Position numbers and translations under genes: made by a program. Under the pieces are notes generated by a model. That model worked only from the letters and a program-made list of their open reading frames with translations, was not told the DNA's origin and searched no databases. A DNA stretch of 64,000 nt from Synchiropus splendidus (lineage: Eukaryota > Chordata > Actinopteri > Syngnathiformes > Callionymidae): NCBI RefSeq assembly GCF_027744825.2, contig NC_071348.1, positions 15,781,563 through 15,845,562 on the forward strand, written 5' to 3'. Positions 37,401 to 49,286 of this stretch are shown in pieces (within the stretch, counting starts at the first letter, position 1; each line of letters opens with the position of its first letter).

Positions 37401-38580
37401 AAACACATCAGACAGCTTAGATTTGATGTGCAACTACTAGAAAGACCCTTTCTGCTATATTTTGAGGTCAAAATTTCATGTTCTGAAGCTTCCCTGCAAA
37501 GTTATGTGACAATGCAGAAAACAATTTTTCATCCTGAGATAAGGTCGATTCCGGAACGCCAAACATAAAAATGTTGATAACTTTCGAAAAACACTTCTGA
37601 CAGTTTAGATTTGATGTGCAACTACTAGTAAGATCCTTTCTGCTATAGTGGGAGGTAAAAATTTCATGTTATGAAGCTTCCCTCCAAAGTTATGGCACAA
37701 TGCAGAAAACGCGTTTTCGGCCTGAGATAAGGTCGATTCAGGAACACCAAACATAAAAATGTGGAAAACTTTCGAAAAAAACTTCAGACAGCTTAGATTT
37801 GATGTGCAACTACTAGAAAGACCCTTTCTGCTATAGTGGAAGGTGAAAATTTCATGTTCTGAATCTTCCCTGCAAAGTTATTGCACAATGCGTAAAACGC
37901 GTTTTCAGCCTGAGATAAGGTCGATTCGGCAACGCCAAACATAAAAATGTTGATAACTTTGGAAAAATACATCAGACAGCTTAGATTTGATGTGCAACTA
38001 CTAGAAAGACCCTTTCGGCTATAGTGGGAGGTTAAAATTTTGTGTTCTGAAGCTTCCCTCCAAAGTTATGGCACAATGCAAAAAAAGCGTTTAGAGCCAG
38101 AGACAAGGTGGGTTCCGGAACGCCAAACATAAAAAAGTTGATAACTTTGGAAAAACACTTCAGACAGCTTAGATTTGATGTGCAACTACTAGAAAGACCC
38201 CTTCTGCTATAGTGGGAGTTGAAAAAGTCATGTTCTGAAGCTTCCCTGCAAAGTTATGGCACATTGCAGAAAACGCGTTTTCAGCCTGAGATAAGGTTGA
38301 TTCAGGAACGCCAAACATAAAAATGTTGAAAACTTTCAAAAAACACTTCAGACAGCTTAGATTTGATGTGCAAGTATAATAAGACCCTTTCTGCTATAAT
38401 GGGAATTGAAAATTTCATGTTCTGAAGCTTCCCTGCAAATTTATGGCACAATGCAGAAAACGGGTTTTCAGCCTGAGATAAGGTTGATTCTGGAATGCCA
38501 AACATAAATATGTTGATGACTTTGGAAAAACACTTCAGACAGCTTAGATTTGATGTGCAACTACTAGAAAGACCCATTCT
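31450..38580 (+). repeat. Less ordered satellite stretch, with one 13-monomer echo
   Basis: About 38 monomers with more private substitutions and small deletions than neighbouring blocks. The clearest internal repetition is about 33383-33625 against 35827-36069, 2444 bp (13 x 188) apart, marked by GTGCGAGGTGAAAC and GTTTTCCTTAAATG. Other local peculiarities are a 2-bp shortened CTTTATGCAAAG (about 35.23 kb) and the patch TTCACGAGAAAG at 36296 and 36859. No gene or foreign insertion was seen. Confidence 0.65.
36296..36307 (+). other. Clustered-substitution patch TTCACGAGAAAG in the monomer landmark
   Basis: The usual TTGATGTGCAAC is replaced by TTCACGAGAAAG, five changes in ten bases, while the flanks stay normal. 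The same patch occurs at 36859-36870 and 39489-39500 and nowhere else that I found. Three monomers therefore share one event and were spread by exchange (spacings 563 and 2630 bp, close to 3 and 14 monomers). Confidence 0.8.
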
Positions 38581-39064
38581 GCTATAGTGTGAGTTGAAAA
38601 TTTCATGTTCTGAAGCTTCCCTGCAAAGTTATGGCACCATGCGTAGAACGCGTTTTCAGCCTGAGATAAGGTCGATTCCGGAACACCAAACATAAAAGTG
38701 TTGATAACTTTGAAAAGACACTTCAGACAGCTTAGATTTGATGTGCAACCACTAGAAAGACCCTTTCTGATATAGTGGGATGTGAAAATTTCATGTTCTG
38801 AAGCTTCCCTGCAAAGTTATGGCACCATGCGTAAAACACGTTTTCAGCCTGAGAAAAGGTCGATTCCGGAACGCCAAACATAAAAGTGTTGATAACTTTG
38901 AAAAGACACTTCAGACAGCTTAGATTTGATGTGCAACTACTAGAAAGACCCTTTCTGCTATAGTGGGATGTGAAAATTTCATGTTCTGAAGCTTCCCTGC
39001 AAAGTTATGGCACCATGCGTAAAACGCGTTTTCAGCCTGAGATAAGGTCGATTCCGGAACGCCA
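38581..39064 (+). repeat. Run of three adjacent GGCACCATGCG monomers
   Basis: Consecutive monomers share GGCACCATGCGT (about 38634, 38822 and 39010, 188 bp apart). The first two also share AAAAGTGTTGATAACTTTG followed by AAAAGACAC (tgaaaagac at 38711 and 38899). They differ at the ACGCGT box (GTAGAACGCG, GTAAAACACG, GTAAAACGCG). A fourth relative lies at about 41.83 kb. This is monomer-level rather than HOR-level amplification. Confidence 0.75.
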
Positions 39065-42000
39065 AACATTAAAATGTTGATTACTTTGGAAAAACACTTC
39101 AGACAGCTTAGATTTGATGTACAACTACTTGAAAGACCCTTTCTGCTATAGCGCAAGTTTAAAATTTCATGTTCTGAAGCTTCCCTGCAAAGTTATGGCA
39201 CAATGTGTAAAACGCGTTGTCAGCCTGAGATAAGGTTGATTCCGGAACACCAAACCTAAGAATGTTGATAACTTTGGAAAAACACTTCAGACAGCTTAGA
39301 ATTTATGTTCAACTACTAGAAAAACCCTTTCTGCTATAGTGGGATGTTAAAATTTCATGTTCTAAAGCTTTATGCAAAGTTATGGCACAATGCGTAAAAC
39401 GCGTTTTCAGGCTGAGATAAGGAGGGTTCCCGAAGACCAAAAATAAAAATGTTGAAAACGTTGGAAAAACACTTCAGACAGCATAGATTTCACGAGAAAG
39501 TACTAGAAAGATGCTTTCTGCTATAGTGGGTGGTGAAAATTTCATGTTCTTAATCTTCCCTGCGAAGTTATGGCACAATGCAGAAACCGCATTTTCTGCC
39601 TGAGATAAGGTGGGTTCCGGAACGCCAAACATAAAAATGTTGATAACTTTCGAAAAACACTTCAGACAGCTTAGACTTGAAGTGCAACTACTAGAAAGAC
39701 CCTTTCTTCTATAGTGGGAGGTGAAAATTTCATGTTCTGAAGCTTTATGCAAAGTTATGGCACAAAGCGTAAAACGCGTTTTCAGCCCGAGATAAGGTGG
39801 GTTCCCGAAGGCCAAACATAAAAATGTTGATAACTTTGGAAAAACACTTCAGACAGCTTATATTTGATGTGCAACTACTAGAAAGACCATTTCTGCTCTA
39901 GTGGGAGTTAAAAATTTCATGTTCTGAAGCTTTCCTGCAAAGTCATGGCACACTGCTTAAAACGCGTTTTCAGCCTGAGATAAGGTTGATTCCGGAACAC
40001 CAAATATAAGAATGTTGATAATGTTGGAAAAACACTTCAGACAGCTTAGATTTGATGTGCAACTACTAGAAAGACCCTTTCTGCTATAGTGGGAGGTGAA
40101 AATCTCATGTTCTGAAGCTTCCGTGCAAAGTTATGTCACAATGCAGAAAACTCATTTTCAGCCTCACACAAGGTCAATTCCGGAACGCCAAACATAAAAA
40201 TGTTGACAACTATGGAAAAACACTTCAAACAGCTTAGATTTGATGTGCAACTACTAGAAAGACCCTTTCTGCTATAGAGGGAGGTGAAAATTTCATGTTC
40301 TGAAGATTCCCTGCAAAGTTATGGCACAATGCAGAAAACGCTTATTCAGCCTGAGATAAGGTCGATTCAGGAACTCCAAATATAAAAATGTTGATAACTA
40401 TGGAAAAACACTTCAAACAGCTTAGATTTGATGTGCAACTACTCGAAAGACCCTTTCTGCTATAGTGGGATATGAAAATGTCATGTTCAGAAGCTTCCCT
40501 GCAAAGTTATGGCACAATGCAGAAAACGCGTTTTCAGCCTGAGATAAGGGGGGTTCTGGAACGCCAGACATAAAAATGTTGCTAACTTTGGAAAAACACT
40601 TCAGACAGCTTAGATTTGATGTGCAACTATGAGAAAGACCCTATATGCTATTGTGAGAGCTGAAATTTTCATGTACTGATGCATCCCTGCAAAGTTATGG
40701 CACAATGCAGAAAAAGCGTTTTTAGCCTGAGATAAGGTTGATTCCGGAACGCCAAACATAAAAATGTTCATAACTTTGGAAAAACACTTCAGACAGCTAA
40801 CATTTGATGTGCAACTACTAGAAAGACCCTTTCTGCTATAGTGGAAGGTGAAAATTACGTATTCTGCAACTTTCCTGCAAAGTTATGGCACAATGCAGAA
40901 AACGCGTTTTCAGCCTGAGATAAGGTGGGTTCCGGAACTCCAAACATAAAAGTGTTGATAACTTTGGAAAAACACTTCAAACAGCTTCGATTTGATGTGC
41001 AACTACTAGAAAGACCCTTTCTGCGATAGTGGGACATGAAAATTTCATGTTCTGAAGCTTCCCTGCAAAGTTATGGCACAATGCGTAAAACGCGCTTTCC
41101 TCCTGAGATAAGTTTGATTCCGGAACGCCAAACATAAAAATGTTGATAACTTTGGACAAACACTTCAGACAGCATAGATTTGATGTGCAACTATGAGAAA
41201 AACCCTTTCTGCTATAGTGGGAGGTTAAAATTTCATGTTCTGAAGCTTCCATGCAAAGTTATGGCACAATGCAGACAACGCGTTTTCAGCCTGAGAAAAA
41301 GTGGGTTCCGGACCGCCAAACATAAATATGTTGATAACTTTGGAAAAACACTTCAGACAGCTTAGATTTGATGTGCAACTACTAGAGAGAACCTGTATGC
41401 TATAGTGGGAGGTGAAAATGTAATGTTCTGAAGCTTCCCTGCAAAGTTATGGCACAATGCAGAAAACGCGTATTCAGCCTGAGATAAGGTTGATTCCGGA
41501 ACGACAAATATAAAAATGTTGATAACTTTGGAAAAACACTTCAAACAGCTTAGATTTGATGTGCAACTACTAGAAAGACCCTTTCTACTATAGTGGGAGG
41601 TGAAATTTTCATGTTCTGAGGCATTCCTGCAAAGTTATGGCAAAATGCAGAAAACACGTTTTCAGCCAGAGATAAGATGGGTTCCGGAACGCCAAACATA
41701 AAAATGTTGATAACTTTGGAAAAACACTTCAGACAGCTTAGCTTTGATGTGCAACTACTAGAAAGACCCTTTCTGCTATAGTGGGATGTGAAAATTTCAT
41801 GTTCTGAAGCTTCCCTGCAAAGTTATGGCACCATGTGTAGAACGCGTTTTCAGCCTGAGATAAGGTCGATTCCGGAACGCCAAACATAAAAGTGTTCATA
41901 ACTTTGAAAAGACACTTCAGACAGCTTAGATTTGATGTGCAACTACTAGAAAGACAATTTCTACTATAGTGGGAGGTGAACATTTCATGTTCTGAAGCCT

Positions 42001-45000
42001 CCCAGCAAAGTTATGGCACAAAGCAGAAAACGCGTTTTCAACTTGAGATAAGGTGGGTTCCGGAACGCCAAACATAAAAATGTTGATAACTTTCGAAAAA
42101 CACTTCAGACAGCTTAGATTTGATGTGCAACTACTAGAAAGACCATTTCTGCTATAGTGGGACGTGAAAATTTCATGTTCTGAAGCTTCCCGGCAAAGTT
42201 ATGGCACAATGCAGAAAACGCGTTTTCAGCTTGAGATAAGGGGGTTTACTGAACGCCAATCGTAAAAATGTTGATCACTTTGGAATTACACTTCAGACAG
42301 CTTAGATTTGATGTGCAACTACTAGAAAGACCCTTTCTGCTATAGTGGGAGGTTAAAATTTCATGTTCTGAAGCTTCCCTGCAAAGTTATGGCACAATGC
42401 AGAAAACGCCTTTTCAGTCTGAGATAAGGTTGATTCCGGAACGCCAAACGTAAAAATGTTCATAACTTTGGAAAAACACTTCAGACAGCTTAGATTTGAT
42501 GTGCAACTACTAGAAAGACCCTTTCTGCTATAGTGGGAGGTGAACATTTCATGTTCTGAAGCTTCACTGCAAAGTTATGGCACAATGCAGAAAACGCGTT
42601 TTCAGCTTGAGATAAGGTCGATTCCGGAACGCCAAACAAAAAAATGTTGATAACTTTCGAAAAACACTTCAGACAGCTTAGATTTGATGTGCAACTACTA
42701 GAAAGACCCTTTCTGCTATAGTGGGACCGGAAAATTTCATGTTCTGAAGCTTCCCTGCAAAGTTATGTCACAATGCAGAAAACCTGTTTTCAGCCTGAGA
42801 TAAGGTGGGTTCCGGAACGCCAAACATAAAAATGTTGATAACTTTCGAAAAACACTTCAGACAGCTTAGATTTGATGTGCAACTACTAGAAAGACCCTTT
42901 CTGCTATAGTGGGAGGTGAAAATTCCATGTTCTGAAGCTTCCTTGCAAAGTTATGGCACAATGCAGAAAATGCGTTTTCTGCCTGAGATAAGGTCGATTC
43001 CGGAACGACAAACATAAAAATGTGGATAACTTTGGAAAAACACTTCAGACATCTTAGATTTGATGTGCAACTACTAGAAGGACCCTTTCTGCTATAGTGG
43101 GAGGTGAACATTTCATGTTCTGAAGCCTCCCTGCAAAGTATTGGCAAAATGCAGAAAATGCGTTTTCAGCCTGAGATAAGGTTGATTCCAGAACGCCAAA
43201 CATAAAAATGTTGATAACTTTGGAAAAACACTTCAGACAGCTTAGATTTGATGTGCAACTACTAGAAAGACCCTTTCTGCTATAGTGGGAGGTGAAAATT
43301 TCATGTTCTGAAGCTTCCCTGCAAAGTTATGGCACAATGCAGAAAACGCGTTTTCAGCCTGAAAAAAGGTGGGTTCCGGAACGCCAAACATAAAAATGTT
43401 GATAACTTTGGAAAAACACTTCAGACAGCTTATATTTGATGTGCAACTACCAGAAAGACCCTTTTTACTGTAGTGGAATGTGAAAATTTCATGTTCTGAA
43501 GCTTCCCTGCAAAGTGATGGCACAATCCAGAAAACTCGTTTCCAGCCGGAGATAAGGTGGGTTCCAGAACGCTAAACATAAAAATGTTGATAACTTTGGA
43601 AAAACACTTCAGACAGCTTATATTTGATGTGCAACTACTAGAAAGACAATTTCTGCTATAGTGGTAGGTGAAACTTTCATGTTCTGAAGCTTCCCTGCAA
43701 AGTTATGTCACAAAGCAGAAAATCTGTTTTCAGCCTGAGATAAGGTGGGTTCCGGAACGCCAAACATAAAAATGTTCATAACTTTGGAAAAACACTTCAG
43801 ACAACTTAGATTTGATGTGCAACTACTAGAAAAACCCTTTCTGCTATAGTGGGAGGTGAAATTTTCATTTTCTGAAGCTTCCCTGCAAAGTTTTGGCACA
43901 AAGCGTAAAAAGCGTTTTCTGCCTGAGATAAGGTCGATTCCGGAACACGAAACATAAAAATGTTGATAACTTTCAGAAAACACTTCAGACATCTTAAATT
44001 TGATGTGCAACTACTAGAAAGACCCTTTCTGCTATAGTGGGAAGTGAAAATTTCATGTTCTGAATCTTCCCTGCAAAGTTATGGCACATTGCAGAAAACG
44101 CGTTTTCAGCTTGAGATAAGGTCGATTCCGGAGCGCCAAACATAAAAATGTTGATAACTTTCGAAAAACACTTCAGACAGCTTAGATTTGATGTGCAACT
44201 ACGAGAAAGACCCTTTCTGGTATAGTGGGAGGTGAACATTTCGTGTTCTGAAGCTTCCCTGCAAAGTTATGGCACAATGCGCAAAATGCGTTTTCAGCCT
44301 GAGATAAGGTCGATTCCGGAACGCCAAACATAAAAATGTTGATAACTTTCGAAAAACACCTCAGACAGCTTAGATTTGATGTGCAACTACGAGAAAGACC
44401 CTTTCTGGTATAGTGGGAGGTGAAAATTTCATGTTCTGAAGCTTCCTTGCAAAGTTATGACACAATGCAGAAAACGCGTTTTCAGCCTGAGATAAGGTGG
44501 GTTCCGGAACGCCAAACATAAAAATGTTCATAACTTTTGAAAAACACCTCAGACAGCTTAGATTTGATGTGCAAATACTAGACAGACCCTTTCTGCTATA
44601 GTGGGACGTGAAAATTTCATGTTCTGAAGCTTCCCTGCAAAGTTATGGCACAATACAGAAAACGCGTTTTCAGCTTGAGATAAGGTGGGTTCCGGAACGG
44701 CAAACATAAATATGTTGATAACTTTTGAAAAACACTTCAGACAGCTTAGATTTGATGTGCAACTACTAGAAAGACCCTTTCTGCTATAGTGGGACGTGAA
44801 AATTTCATGTTCTGAAGCTTCCCTGCAAAGTTATGGCACAATGCAGAAAACGCGTTTTCAGCTTGAGATAAGGTTGATTCCGGAACGCCAAACATAAAAA
44901 TGTTCATTACTTTGGAAAAACACTTCAGACAACTTAGATTTGATGTGCAACTACTAGAAAACCCTTTCTGCTATAGTGGGAGGTGAAATTATCATTTTCT

Positions 45001-45740
45001 GAGGCTTCCCTGCAAAGTTATGGCACAAAGCGTAAAAAGCGTTTTCTGCTTGAGATATGGTCGATTCCGGAACGCCAAACATAAAAATGTTGATAACTTT
45101 CAGAAAACACTTCAGACATCTTAGATTTGATGTGCAACTACTAGAAAGACCCTTTCTGCTATAGTGGGAGGTTAAAATTTCATGTTCGGAAGCTTCCATG
45201 CAAAGTTATGGCACAATGTAGACAACGCGCTTTCAGACTGAGATAAGAATCGATTCTGGAACGCCAAACATAAAAATGTTGATAACTTCCGAAAAACACT
45301 TCTGACAGCTTAGATTTGATGTGCAACTACTAGAAAGACCCTTTCTGCTATAGTGGGAGGTGAACATTTCATGTTCTGAAGCCTCCCTGCAAAGTTATGG
45401 CACAATGCAGAAAACGCGTTTTCAGCTTGAGATAAGGTGGGTTCTGGAACGCCAAACATAAAAATGTTGATGACTTTCGAAAAACACTTCAGACAGCTTA
45501 GATTTGTTGTGCAACTACTAGAAAGACCCTTTCTGCTATAGTGGGACGTGAAAATTTCATGTTCTGAAGCTTCCCTGCAAAGTTATGGCACAATGCCGAA
45601 AACATGTTTTCAGCCTGAGATAAGGTGGGTTCCGGAACGCCAAACTTAAAAATGTTGATAACTTTGGAAAAACACATCAGACAGCTTAGATTTGATGTGC
45701 AACTACTAGAAAGACCCTTTCTGGTATAGTGGGAGGTTAA
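39065..45740 (+). repeat. Less ordered satellite stretch
   Basis: About 35 monomers with scattered variants and no long repeated block that I could find. It includes the third TTCACGAGAAAG patch (39489-39500), two CTTTATGCAAAG deletions (about 39.37 and 39.74 kb) and the most divergent monomer noticed (about 40.62-40.70 kb). From about 42 kb onward, subtypes typical of the large HOR domain appear (GTGGGACCGG at 42723, GCTTGAGATAAGG, GAAGCCTCC), so the boundary is gradual. Confidence 0.6.
40621..40700 (+). repeat. Most divergent monomer segment noticed
   Basis: Reads CTATGAGAAAGACCCTATAT, then GCTATTGTGAGAGCTG and CATGTACTGATGCATCCC. It combines losses in the hairpin right arm, the GTGGGAGG segment and the HindIII palindrome within 80 bases. 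It sits in the less ordered 39-45.7 kb stretch, as expected of an old, unhomogenised copy. Confidence 0.6.
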
Positions 45741-48524
45741 AATTTCATGTTCTGAAGCCTCCCTCCAAAGTTATGGCACAATACAGAAAACGCGTTTTCA
45801 GCTTGAGATACGGTCGATTCCGGAACGCCAAACATAAAAATGTTGATAACTTTGGAAAAACACATCAGACAGCTTAGATTTGATGTGCAACTACTAGAAA
45901 GACCCTTTCTGGTATAGTGGGAGGTGAAAATTTCATTTTCTGAAGCTTCCCTGCAAAGTTATGGCACAATGCAGAAAATGCGTTTTCTGCCTGAGATAAG
46001 GTCGATTCCGGAACGCCAAACACAAAAATGTTGATAACTTTGTCAAAACAATTCAGACATCTTAGATTTGATGTGCAACTACTACAAGGACCCTTTCTGC
46101 TATAGTGGGAGGTTAAAATTTCATGTTCTGAAGCCTCCCTCCAAAGTTATGGCACAATGCAGAAAACGCGTTTTCAGCTTGAGATACGGTCGATTCCGGA
46201 ACGCCAAACATAAAAATGTTGATAACTTCCGAAAAACACATCAGACAGCTTCGATTTGATGCGCAAATACTAGAAAGACCCTTTCTGCTGTAGTGGGAGG
46301 TGAACATTTCATGTTCTGAAGCCTCCCTCCAAAGTTATGGCACAATGCAGAAAACGCGTTTTCAGCTTGAGATAAGGTGGGTTCCGGAACGCCAAACATA
46401 AAAATGTTGATAACTTTCGAAAAACACTTCAGACAGCTTAGATTTGATGTGCAACTATTAGAAAGACCCTTTCTGCTATAGTGGGAGGTGAAAATTTGAT
46501 TTTCTGAAGCTTCCCTGCAAAGTTATGGCACAATGCAGAAAATGCGTTTTCTGCCTGAGATAAGGTCGATTCCGGAACGCCAAACACAAAAATGTTGATA
46601 ACTTTGTCAAAACAATTCAGACATCTTAGATTTGATGTGCAACTACTAGAAAGACCCTTTCTGCTATAGTGGGAGGTTAAAATTTCATGTTCAGAAGCTT
46701 CCCTGCAAAGTTATTGCACAATGCCGAAAACGCGTTTTCAGCCTGAAATAAGGTGGGTTCCGGAAGGCCAAACATAAAAATGTTGAAAACTTTGGAAAAA
46801 CACTTCAGGCAGCTTAGATTTGATGTGCAACTACTAGAAAGACCCTTTCTGCTATAGTGGGAGGTGAAAATTTCATTTTCTGTAGCTTCCCTGCAAAGTT
46901 ATGGCACAATGCGTAAAAGGAGTTTTCAGCCTGAGATAAGGTCAATTCCGCAACGCCAAACATAAAAATGTTGATAACTTTGGAAAACCACATCAGACAG
47001 CTTAGATTTGATGTGCAACTACTAGAAAGACCCTTTCTGGTATAGTGGGAGGTGAAAATTTCATGTTCTGAAGATTCCTTGCAAAGTTATGGCACAATGC
47101 AGAAAATGCGTTTTCTTCCTGAGATAAGGTTGATTCCGGAACGCCAAACATAAAAATGTTCATAACTTTGGAAAAACACTTCAGACAGCTTAGATTTGAT
47201 GTGCAACTACTAGAAAGACCCTTTCTGCTATAGTGGGACCGGAAAATTTCATGTTCTGAAGCTTCCCTGCAAAGTTATGTCACAATGCAGAAAACCTGTT
47301 TTCAGCCTGAGATAAGGTGGGTTCCGGAAGGCCAAACATAAAAATGTTGATAACTTTGGAAAAACACATCAGACAGCTTAGATTTGATGTGCAACTACTA
47401 GAAAGACCCTTTCTGCTATAGTGGGAGGTGAAAATTTCATGTTCTGAAGCTTCCTTGCAAAGTTATGGCACAATGCAGAAAATGCGTTTTCAGCCTGAGA
47501 TAAGGTTGATTCCGGAACGCCAAACATAAAAATGTTGATAACTTTGGAAAAACACTCCAGACAGCTTAGATTTGATGTGCAACTACTAGAAAGACCCTTT
47601 CTGCTATAGTGGGAGGTGAACATTTCATGTTCTGAAGCCTCCCTGCAAAGTTATGGCACAATGCAGAAAATGCGTTTTCAGCCAGAGATAAGGTTGATTC
47701 CGGAACGCCAAACATAAAAATGTTGATAACTTTGGAAAAACACTTCAGACAGCTTAGATTTGATGTGCAACTACTAGAAAGACCGTTTCTGCTATAGTGG
47801 GAGGTTAAAATTTCATGTTCGGAAGCTTCCATGCAAAGTTATGGCACAATGCAGACAAAGCGTTTTCTGCCTGAGATAAGGTCGATTCTGGAACGCCAAA
47901 CATAAAAATGTTGATAACTTCCGAAAAACACTTCAGACAGCTTAGATTTGATGTGCAACTACCAGAAAGACCCTTTCTGCTATAGTGGGAGGTGAAAATT
48001 TCATGTTCTGAAGATTCCCTGCAAAGTTATGGCACAATGGAGAAAACGCCTTTTCAGCTTGAGATAAGGTCGATTCCGGAACGCCAAACATAAAAATGTT
48101 GATAACTTTGGAAAAACACTTCAGACAGTTTAGATTTGATGTGCAACTACTAGAAAGTCCCTTTCTGCTATAGTGGGACCGGAAAATTTCATGTTCTGAA
48201 GCTTCCCTGCAAAGTTATGTCACAATGCAGAAAACCTGTTTTCAGCCTGAGATAAGGTGGGTTCCGGAACGCCAAACATAAAAATGTTGATAACTTTCGA
48301 AAAACACTTCAGACAGCTTAGATTTAATGTGCAACTACTAGAAAGACCCTTTCTGCTATAGTGGGAGATGAAAATTCCATGTTCTGAAGCTTCCTTGCAA
48401 AGTTATGGCACAATGCAGAAAATGCGTTTTCAGCCTGAGATAATGTTGATTCCGGAACGCCAAACATAAAAATGTTGATAACTTTGGAAAAACACTTCAG
48501 ACATCTTAGATTTGATGTGCAATT

Positions 48525-49286
48525 ACTAGAAAGACCCTGTCTGTCATAGTGGGAGTTGAAAATTTCATGTTCTGAAGCTTCCATGCAAAGTTATGGCACA
48601 ATGCAGTAAACGTGTTTTCAGCCTGAGATAAGGAGGGTTCCGGAACGCCAAACATGAAAATGTTGATAACTTTGGAAAAAACATTTCAGACAGCTTAGAT
48701 TTGATGTGCAACTACTAGAAAGACCCTTTTTGCTATAGTGGGAGGTGAAAATTTCATGTTCTGAAGCTTCCCTGCAATGTTATGGCACAATGCAGAAAAC
48801 ACGTTTTCAGCCTGAAAAAAGGTGGGTTCCGGAACGGCAAACATAAATATGTTGATAACTTTGGAAAACCACTTCAGACAGCTTCGATTTGATGTGCCAC
48901 TACAAGAAAGACCCTTTCTGCCATAGTGGGAGGTGAAACTTTCATGTTCTGAAGCTTTCCTTCAAAGTTATGGCACAATGCAGAAAACGCGTTTTCAGCC
49001 TGAGACAAGGAGGGTTCCGGAACGCCAAACATAAAAATGTTGATAACTTTCGAAAAACACTTCAGACAGCTTAGATTTGATGTGCAACGACTACAAAGAC
49101 CCTGTCTGTTATAGTGGGAGTTGAAAATTTCATGTTCTGGAGCTTCCCTGCAAAGTTAAGGAACAATGTAGAAAACGCGTTTTCACATTGAGATAAGGTC
49201 GATTCCGGAACGCCAAACATAAAAGTGTTGATAACTTCAGAAAAACACTTCAGACATCTTAGATTTGATGTGCAACTACTAGAAAG
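48525..49286 (+). repeat. Module block A, copy 1 (about 4 monomers)
   Basis: Matches 53037-53798 at 4512 bp (24 x 188), and 56986 onward at a further 3949 bp. Diagnostic forms are CTGTCTGTCATAG, GCAGTAAACGTG, AAGGAGGGTTCC, CCAAACATGAAAATG, GGTTCTGGAGCTTCC-type variants and CAACGACTACAAAG. I noticed one substitution against copy 2 (ATAGTGGGAG/ATAGTAGGAG). Right edge: AGAAAGACCC here, AGAAAGTCCC in the other copies. Confidence 0.85.

Noticed and set aside
36293..39500. TTCACGAGAAAG patch as the edge of a foreign insertion
   Set aside because: Length and both flanks are normal satellite. Only five bases differ, so it is a substitution tract rather than an insertion.
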